DNA of 64,000 bases, taken from NCBI RefSeq assembly GCF_014648775.1, contig NZ_BMRT01000001.1, positions 372,001 through 436,000 on the forward strand, written 5' to 3'. This document shows positions 58,463 to 64,000 of the stretch, in pieces. Under the pieces are notes generated by a model. The model did no database searches. It saw only the letters and a list, made by a program, of their open reading frames with translations, and was not told the origin of the DNA. The position numbers and the translations under genes were made by a program. The stretch is from Streptomyces abikoensis (GTDB lineage: Bacteria; Actinomycetota; Actinomycetes; Streptomycetales; Streptomycetaceae). The stretch's first letter is position 1. The number at the start of each line of letters is the position of its first letter.

Positions 58463-59608
58463 ATGGCCGGCCTCCAGCTGCCCCCGCTGGTCGACCAGCA
58501 CTGCCACGGCGTGGTGCGCGGCGACCTCACGGACGCCGCCTTCGAGGCGTGGCTCACCGAGTCGGACGCGGCCGCCGCGCCCGGCACCGGTTTCTTCGAC
58601 ACCCAGCTCGGCTTCGCCGTGCGCCGCTGGTGCCCTCCCCTGCTGGACCTGGAGCCGCACGCCCCGCCCCGCCGCTATCTCGACCGCCGCCGCGAGCTGG
58701 GCGCGGCCGAGGTCACCCGGCGGCTGCTGGGAGCGACCGGCATCGGCGCCTATGTGGTGGACACCGGGCTCCCGGGCGACCTGACGACGCCCCAGGAGCT
58801 GGCGGCGGCCGGCGGGGGCGTCCCGTGCCATGAGATCGTCCGCCTGGAGTCGCTGACGGAGGGGCTCGCCGACCGCGCCGACGGCACGGCCGCCTTCCTG
58901 GACACCCTGGACGGGGCGGTGGCGGACGCGGCCCGTACGGCCGTGGGCTTCAAGTCGCTGGCCGCCTACCGGCACGGGCTGGACCTCCCGCCCGAACGGC
59001 CCCGGCCGGCCGAGGTGCGCGTGGCCGCCGACCGGTGGCTGGTCACCCGGTCCCCCGGCGAGCGGCTGACCGACCCCGTGCTGCTGCGGCACCTGCTGTG
59101 GTCGGCCGCCGGCACCGGGCTGCCGCTGCAGATCCACACCGGCTTCGGCGACCCCGACCTGCGGCTGCGCCGCAGCGACCCGCTGCTCCTCACCGACTTC
59201 GTCCGGGCGGTGCGACCCACCGGCTGCACGGTGGTCCTCCTGCACTGCTATCCGTACCACCGCGGCGCCGCCTACCTCGCGGCCGTCTTCCCGCACGTCT
59301 ACGCCGACGTGGGGCTGGCCCTCACCCACACCGGGGCGCGGGCCGGGGCCGTGCTGGCGGAGATGCTGGAGCTGACGCCGTTCGGCAAGCTGCTGTTCTC
59401 GACGGACGCCTACGGGCTGGCGGAGCTCTACGTCGTGGGCGCGGAGCTCTTCCGGCGGGCGCTGGTCCGGCTGGTGACGGAGTGGGTGCGGGAGGGCGCC
59501 TGGCCGGCCGGGGACGCGGAGCGGGTCGCGGCCCTGATCGCCGCGGGCAACGCCCGGCGCGTATACGGCCTGGAAACCGCCGACGGGCACCCGGCCACGA
59601 CCGGGTGA
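58463..59608 (+). CDS. amidohydrolase family protein (FluG N-domain type)
   Basis: A 381-residue TIM-barrel amidohydrolase. Metal-binding residues are suggested by LVDQHCHGVV near residue 12, PLQIHTGFGDPD near 222 (His), VVLLHCYPYHRGAAYLA near 255 (His) and LLFSTDAYGL near 310 (Asp), matching the amidohydrolase_2 group. It begins one base after the GS-like stop, so they are an operon. Hydrolysis of an amide made or consumed by its GS-like partner is a reasonable guess. Confidence 0.88.
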   Translation: MAGLQLPPLVDQHCHGVVRGDLTDAAFEAWLTESDAAAAPGTGFFDTQLGFAVRRWCPPLLDLEPHAPPRRYLDRRRELGAAEVTRRLLGATGIGAYVVDTGLPGDLTTPQELAAAGGGVPCHEIVRLESLTEGLADRADGTAAFLDTLDGAVADAARTAVGFKSLAAYRHGLDLPPERPRPAEVRVAADRWLVTRSPGERLTDPVLLRHLLWSAAGTGLPLQIHTGFGDPDLRLRRSDPLLLTDFVRAVRPTGCTVVLLHCYPYHRGAAYLAAVFPHVYADVGLALTHTGARAGAVLAEMLELTPFGKLLFSTDAYGLAELYVVGAELFRRALVRLVTEWVREGAWPAGDAERVAALIAAGNARRVYGLETADGHPATTG

Positions 59609-59749
59609 CCCCGGCTACGCGCGGGGATCGCCGGGCGTGGTCCTCCTGCGGTAGGCGGTCGTCAGTTCGCGGCCGCATCGGGTTCCCGCCATACGGAGAG
59701 GACAATTTCGCTACTCTGGGCGGTCGAGCCGCCGACGCGGGGAGGACCC

Positions 59750-60040
59750 ATGACCACCGGACCGTGGAGCATCGAGCGCATTCGCGACGCTCTCGGCAGC
59801 CCCGACCTCTCCCAACGCTTCATCGGCGAGATCGGCCGGGCCCCGGCGCACGAGATGCTGACCGTCTTCGCGAAGTGGCAGGGCATCGCCGAGCGCACGC
59901 TCGCCGCCGTCGAGCGTGGCCGGCAGGCGGCGGCCGCCGAGGCGGCGGGCGGCGAGGTCCCCGGCGAGTGGATCGACATCACCCAGAAGGTCCAGGAGGA
60001 CGCCGCCCTCGTTCGCTCCCACAGGACCCCCTGCGGCTGA
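59750..60040 (+). CDS. candidate antitoxin of a two-gene module
   Basis: A 96-residue protein, mostly helical, with TVFAKWQGIAERTLAAVERGRQAAAAE and a C-terminal VPGEWIDITQKVQEDAALVRS. The ATG at 59750 follows GGGGAGG. The next gene starts 12 bases on and encodes an 80-residue RelE/ParE-like protein. Size, order and spacing match type II toxin-antitoxin pairs; the family itself is not recognised. Confidence 0.6.
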   Translation: MTTGPWSIERIRDALGSPDLSQRFIGEIGRAPAHEMLTVFAKWQGIAERTLAAVERGRQAAAAEAAGGEVPGEWIDITQKVQEDAALVRSHRTPCG

Positions 60041-60052
60041 GAACCTGGAGCG

Positions 60053-60295
60053 GTGTACGCGCTCAAGTACGACGCCACGATAGCCGCCGTCTGGGACTCC
60101 CTCCCGCCGTCGGTGAGCGCACGGCTCAGCGACGTCCTCGCCTCGGCCTGCACGGACCCGTTCACGGTGACCGTCCCGTACGGCGAGGACGACGGGATCA
60201 TGCGGATGCTGGTGCTGGAGGAGGTCCTCGTCGTCATCTACCTGGGGCACCAGACGAAGACCCTCCACATCTATCAGATCGACTATCTGGGCTGA
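60053..60295 (+). CDS. candidate RelE/ParE-like toxin
   Basis: An 80-residue protein. GTG at 60053 behind GGAG. The pattern MYALKYDATIAAVWDSLPPSVSARLSDVLASAC, then VPYGEDDGIMRMLVLEEVLVVIYLGHQTKTLHIYQIDYLG, two helices followed by an antiparallel sheet, fits the RelE/ParE fold. The C-terminus overlaps the convergent aminotransferase end by 13 bases. Toxicity is inferred from fold and gene order only. Confidence 0.6.
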   Translation: MYALKYDATIAAVWDSLPPSVSARLSDVLASACTDPFTVTVPYGEDDGIMRMLVLEEVLVVIYLGHQTKTLHIYQIDYLG

Positions 60296-61464
60296 CCCGC
60301 CCGGGCCAGCCCGGCCAGCACTCCGGCGGCCCGGTCGAGTTCCTCCTCGGTGTTGTAGTAGTGCGGGGAGAGCCGCACCAGCGGGTGGACGTCCCGGCCC
60401 TCGGTCCGCGCCTGATCGGGTGAGGTCAGGCTCACATTGATCCCATGCCGGGCCAGGGCCTCCTTGACCTCGGCCGCAGGCACCCCGGCCACCCGGGCGG
60501 TGACGATGGCGCACCGCTCGCGGCCCAGGTCGTGGGTGGTGACGCCCGGCAGCGCGTCGAGCCGCTCCCGCAGCGCGGCGCCCAGGGCCAGGGTCCGTTC
60601 ACCGGTCACGGCCGGGCCGAGCTCCAGGGCCTGGCGGACGGCGCTGCCCAGGCCGAGGACGGCGGCGTAGTTCATCTCGAACGTGGTGAACCGCCGGCTC
60701 CCCGACTGCCAGACGAAGCCGTCCTTGTCGTCCCAGACGCCCGCGGAGACCTCGCTGACGTGGGGTTCGAGGCGCTCCAGCGCCTCGGTGCGCACCCATA
60801 GGAATCCGGTGCCGCGCGGTCCGCGCAGGAACTTCCGGCCGGTGGCGGCGAGCATGTCGCAGCCGATCTCGTGGACGTCGACGGGGAACTGACCGACCGA
60901 CTGGGTGGCGTCCAGCAGGAACGGCACGCCGGCCCGGCGGGTGATCCGGCCGATGGCGGCGACCGGGTTCACCAGGCCGCCGCCGGTGGGGACGTGGGTG
61001 ACGCCGACCAGCCGGACGCGCTCGTCGATGAGCTCCTCGAGGGCGGTGGTGTCCAGCTGCCCGTGCTCGTCGTCCGGGACCACGACGACCTCGGCGCCGG
61101 TGCGCCGGGCGAGGTGGAGATAGGCCAGCATGTTGCTGCCGTACTCGGCGTGCCCGGTCAGGATCCGGTCGCCGGGGCGGAAGGGGATCGCGTAGCAGGC
61201 GGCCTGCCAGGCGTGGGTCGCGTTGTCGAACAGCGCCACCTCCCCGGCGCGCCCGCCGATGAGCTCGGCGATGGCGGCGGGGACCGCCTCGATGGCCTCC
61301 AGCCGCTCGGTCGCGGCCTCGTAGCCGCCGATCCGGGCCTCGAGTTCGAGGTGGGCGGTCACGGTCTCCAGGGTCCGGCGGGAGAGCAGTCCGGCGCCCG
61401 CGTTGTTCAGGTGGGCGCGGTGGGCGCAGCCGGGGGTGCCGGCGCGCAGTGCGGCGATGTCCAT
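60283..61464 (-). CDS. class V aminotransferase (cysteine desulfurase/epimerase-like)
   Basis: A 393-residue PLP enzyme of the class V group that includes isopenicillin N epimerase and EgtE. Seen: HLNNAGAGLLSRRTLE at the start, NATHAWQAACYAI near 75, VTHVPTGGGLVNPV near 150, FLLDATQSVGQFPVD near 177 and the PLP-binding Lys in LAATGRKFLRGPRGTGFL near 205. The ATG at 61464 follows AGGAGG. No ergothioneine genes are beside it. The reaction cannot be fixed by sequence alone. Confidence 0.87.
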   Translation of the reverse strand: MDIAALRAGTPGCAHRAHLNNAGAGLLSRRTLETVTAHLELEARIGGYEAATERLEAIEAVPAAIAELIGGRAGEVALFDNATHAWQAACYAIPFRPGDRILTGHAEYGSNMLAYLHLARRTGAEVVVVPDDEHGQLDTTALEELIDERVRLVGVTHVPTGGGLVNPVAAIGRITRRAGVPFLLDATQSVGQFPVDVHEIGCDMLAATGRKFLRGPRGTGFLWVRTEALERLEPHVSEVSAGVWDDKDGFVWQSGSRRFTTFEMNYAAVLGLGSAVRQALELGPAVTGERTLALGAALRERLDALPGVTTHDLGRERCAIVTARVAGVPAAEVKEALARHGINVSLTSPDQARTEGRDVHPLVRLSPHYYNTEEELDRAAGVLAGLARAGQPR

Positions 61465-61630
61465 GACGTGCGGTCCTCCTGAGGGAGAAGGGTCGTCCGA
61501 CCGGTCGACTTCAGCACGGAACCGGGGGTGGCACCAGTACCACCCCGAGAACGGATGGCAGCGGGATCGATCATGTACCTGCCGAACGCGAGCATTACCG
61601 ATGTCACCGCACATCGCGCAGGAGGATTCG

Positions 61631-63217
61631 ATGTCCGCATCCGGTAAGCCCCGTCGTCGTACCGCGTCCGCCGTCTCGGGCGCCATAGCGGCCGCCCTGG
61701 CCGTCACCGCCCTTCCGGCGGTCACCGCCCGGGCCGCCGAGGCCCACCCCCGGCCGGCCGCGACGGCGGCCGCGCCGTCCGTGCCGTCCCGCTACGCGGA
61801 CCAGAAGCTCGACTGGCGGCCGTGCGAGGGCGACCCGTCGCTGGAGTGCGCGACGATGACCGTTCCACGCGACTGGCACCACCCGGACGCGGGCCCCGAC
61901 ATCACCATCGCCGTCTCCCGGCACAGGGCGGGTGACCCGACGAAGCGGCGCGGGGTGCTGATGATGGCGGCGGGCGGGCCCGGCGGCCAGGGGCTGCTCA
62001 GGCCCGGGGGCTTCGCGAAGTCCTCGCCCGCGGTGGCCGCCGTGTACGACGTGGTCAGCTTCGACCAGCGCGGCGTGGGGCGCAGCACCCACGCCACGTG
62101 CCAGACCAAGGAGGAGTTCCCGGCCTTCATGGCCGGTGACTACCGGGACCGCTCCCCCGCCGCGATCCAGGGGGTGCTGGACCGCGCGCGGAAGCTCGTG
62201 AACGACTGCCAGGAGCGCAGCGGCGGGCTGCTGCCCTATCTGACCACCGAGCAGACGGCCCGTGACATGGACCTCTACCGCGCGCTGCTGGGAGCGCCGA
62301 AGATCTCGTACTACGGTGCCTCGTACGCCACGACGGTCGGCGCCTACTACGCCACGCTCTTCCCCCGGCGCGTCGAGCGCGCCGTGCTGGACAGCAACAT
62401 CGACTTCGGCAGCTCCATGGAGCGGTGGATGACGGGCCAGCCGAAGAGCTTCCAGCGCCGCTTCGACGAGGACTTCCTGCCGTGGCTGGCCAAGAACGAC
62501 GGCGTCTACCACTACGGGCGCACGGCCGCCGAGGCGAAGGCGAACTGGGAGCGCCGGCGCGCGGCTCTCCACGACCAGCCGCTGACCGTCGGCTCGGCCG
62601 TCCTCGACCCCAATATGTTCGACGCCGGGACGAGCTCGGCGATCTACAAGGCGTCGCGGGGCTTCCCCGCGCTGGCGGGGGCGCTCGCGGCCCTCGACCA
62701 CTGGGACACCGCGACGCCGCAGGAGAAGGGCCTCGTCGGGCAGCTCTTCGGCCAGTCCCCCGATCCGGGCTTCTTCGCCGAGTACTTCTCGGTCACCTGC
62801 AACGACACCCCGTGGAACCGTGACCTCGACCGCTGGATCGCGCGGAGCGCCAAGGACACCGTGAACCTGCCGCTGCTCGGCGCCCGCGAGCTCGCCTACG
62901 CTTCCGTCTGCGCGTTCTGGCCGAGGTCGGGCGCGCCCGAGGTGAAGGTGACCGGCGCCGGCCTGCCGGCCACGCTCATGGTCAATTCCACGCACGACCC
63001 CGCCACCTACTACGAGGGGGCGCTGCGGGCCCACCGCGCGCTGCGCGGCTCGCGTCTGGTCACCGTCACCGGCGACGGCGACCACGGCCAGTACCAGAAC
63101 GGCAACGCCTGCGTGGACGCCACCGTCGACGCCTATCTCCTCGACGGGAAGCTGCCCGCCCGGGACACCACCTGCGCCGCCAAGCCGCTGCCCGTGCCGG
63201 CCGGCGCGGCCGGATAG
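61631..63217 (+). CDS. secreted tripeptidyl aminopeptidase-like alpha/beta hydrolase
   Basis: A 528-residue exported hydrolase of the SlpD/Tap type. Signal peptide to about residue 36. Seen: MMAAGGPGGQGLLRPGG with the oxyanion-hole HGG-like element, VVSFDQRGVGRSTHATC, the nucleophile Ser in YYGASYATTVGAYY near 234, Asp in MVNSTHDPATYYEGA near 456 and His in GDGDHGQYQNGNACVD near 484. AGGAGG precedes the ATG at 61631. It removes N-terminal tripeptides from extracellular peptides. Confidence 0.9.
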   Translation: MSASGKPRRRTASAVSGAIAAALAVTALPAVTARAAEAHPRPAATAAAPSVPSRYADQKLDWRPCEGDPSLECATMTVPRDWHHPDAGPDITIAVSRHRAGDPTKRRGVLMMAAGGPGGQGLLRPGGFAKSSPAVAAVYDVVSFDQRGVGRSTHATCQTKEEFPAFMAGDYRDRSPAAIQGVLDRARKLVNDCQERSGGLLPYLTTEQTARDMDLYRALLGAPKISYYGASYATTVGAYYATLFPRRVERAVLDSNIDFGSSMERWMTGQPKSFQRRFDEDFLPWLAKNDGVYHYGRTAAEAKANWERRRAALHDQPLTVGSAVLDPNMFDAGTSSAIYKASRGFPALAGALAALDHWDTATPQEKGLVGQLFGQSPDPGFFAEYFSVTCNDTPWNRDLDRWIARSAKDTVNLPLLGARELAYASVCAFWPRSGAPEVKVTGAGLPATLMVNSTHDPATYYEGALRAHRALRGSRLVTVTGDGDHGQYQNGNACVDATVDAYLLDGKLPARDTTCAAKPLPVPAGAAG

Positions 63218-63285
63218 CCGCCGTGCCGTATCCGGTCCGGGTGCCCTCTCGTTGAGTCGGCAGGCGGCGGCAGGAAGGCCGGGAG

Positions 63286-64000
63286 ATGCGCATCCAGATC
63301 ATCACAGCGGGCACGATGGGCTCGGTCGCCCCCTACACCGGCCTCGGTCACCGGCTGTTCGCCGAGGGCCATGACGTGGAGATCGTCACCCACGCGAAGT
63401 TCGCGGACGTGGTGGCCTGCTGCGGGCTGCGGATGCGCGCCCTGGCGGCGGACCCGTTCGAGGACCTGCTGGACGCCCACGCCAGGATGCGGCGCGGCCC
63501 GCGGTCGCCGCTGGCCGGGGTGCGGTTCGTCCGGGCCACCGAGCGGGCGGCGCTCTCCCTCGTCGACGGCATCCTCACCGGCATCGACCTCAAGGCCGAC
63601 CTGGTCCTGCTGTCGGCCCTCACCGCCCCGCTGGGCCGGGTGGTGGCGGACTACCACGCGCTGCCGAGCATGGGCGTCTTCCTCCAGCCCGACACCCCCA
63701 CCTCCGCGTTCTCCCCGTGCACGACGGCCTGGCGGCCGCCGGGGCACGCCAACCGGCTGCGCGGCCACGTGGCGAACGCCCTGCTGGACGCGGTCTACTC
63801 CGCCGCGAACCGGGAGCTGCACCTCCGACTCGGCCTGGCCCACCGCGGCACCCACCGGCTGCGCGTGGCGCGGGAGCGCGCCGGCTGGCCCATCTGGCAC
63901 GGCTTCAGCCCCTCGGTGGTGCCCCGCCCGGCCGACTGGCGGCCCGGGCTGGGCGTGGCGGGCTACTGGTGGCCGCACGAGTGCGCGGACTGGCAGCCCC
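63286..64000 (+). CDS. glycosyltransferase, YjiC/GT28 type, cut by window end
   Basis: The first 238 codons of a UDP/NDP-sugar glycosyltransferase, open to the end of the window. MRIQIITAGTMGSVAPYTGLGHRLFAEGHDVEIVTHAKF is the typical N-terminal acceptor-domain start, and FLQPDTPTSAFSP and LRVARERAGWPIWHGFSPSVVPRPADW fit the family. The ATG at 63286 follows GGGAG. It lies 68 bases after the secreted peptidase. The donor-binding domain is outside the window. It probably glycosylates a small hydrophobic acceptor. Confidence 0.85.
   Translation, partial: MRIQIITAGTMGSVAPYTGLGHRLFAEGHDVEIVTHAKFADVVACCGLRMRALAADPFEDLLDAHARMRRGPRSPLAGVRFVRATERAALSLVDGILTGIDLKADLVLLSALTAPLGRVVADYHALPSMGVFLQPDTPTSAFSPCTTAWRPPGHANRLRGHVANALLDAVYSAANRELHLRLGLAHRGTHRLRVARERAGWPIWHGFSPSVVPRPADWRPGLGVAGYWWPHECADWQP

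Overview
The window is a piece of a high-GC actinobacterial chromosome, almost certainly Streptomyces. The signs are the strong G/C third-position bias in the real genes, frequent GTG and TTG starts behind AGGAGG-type ribosome sites, a rodlin gene (an aerial-hypha surface protein), a streptogrisin-type protease, DmdR/IdeR-like iron boxes and extragenic hairpin repeats of the kind scattered through Streptomyces genomes. No tRNA, rRNA, CRISPR array, transposase or phage gene was recognised.

Layout. 1-4.6 kb: two secreted proteins and a KdpD-type sensor kinase without kdpE or kdpABC. 4.6-12 kb: a tightly coupled five-gene minus-strand operon (PaaK-like adenylating enzyme, MFS exporter, GNAT acetyltransferase, LuxE-like acyl-protein synthetase, and a LuxC reductase fused to a PaaK-like domain). 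It looks like an uncharacterised carboxylate-to-aldehyde pathway and lies just after a NarL-type two-component pair (12.3-14.7 kb). 14.9-16.6 kb: MscL, a DUF1876 protein and a Mut7-C protein. 16.9-20.5 kb: a 33-residue ACP-like fragment, a ketosynthase and an MMPL transporter, translationally coupled. 20.6-23.6 kb: a zinc alcohol dehydrogenase, its divergent XRE regulator, and a secreted serine protease.

24.0-26.3 kb: a three-gene operon of a DUF692/MNIO oxidase, a small partner and a membrane protein with a His/Cys-rich tail. This is the best candidate here for an undescribed protein-modification system. 26.5-34 kb: a 2-oxoglutarate oxygenase, an ABM-domain protein, a rodlin, two PAP2 phosphatases, an ABC exporter and a cytochrome P450. 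34-39.7 kb: a polysaccharide deacetylase, a YVTN beta-propeller, a DapF paralogue lacking one catalytic Cys, an XRE/NB-ARC regulator and an SDR.

39.8-54.7 kb: an iron-regulated catechol-peptide siderophore locus. It holds a fused double FecCD permease, an esterase, an exporter, MbtH, a dimodular NRPS (C-A-T-C-A-T-TE) and a substrate-binding lipoprotein, with three iron boxes. Architecture and A-domain pockets fit a griseobactin-like product (acyl-basic amino acid-Thr, cyclised by the TE). The genes for 2,3-dihydroxybenzoate synthesis and the importer ATPase are absent and must be elsewhere.

54.8-64 kb: small proteins, a serine D-Ala-D-Ala carboxypeptidase, a glutamine-synthetase-like/amidohydrolase pair (the two halves of FluG as separate genes), a candidate toxin-antitoxin pair, a class V aminotransferase, a secreted tripeptidyl-peptidase-like hydrolase and the start of a glycosyltransferase cut by the window end.
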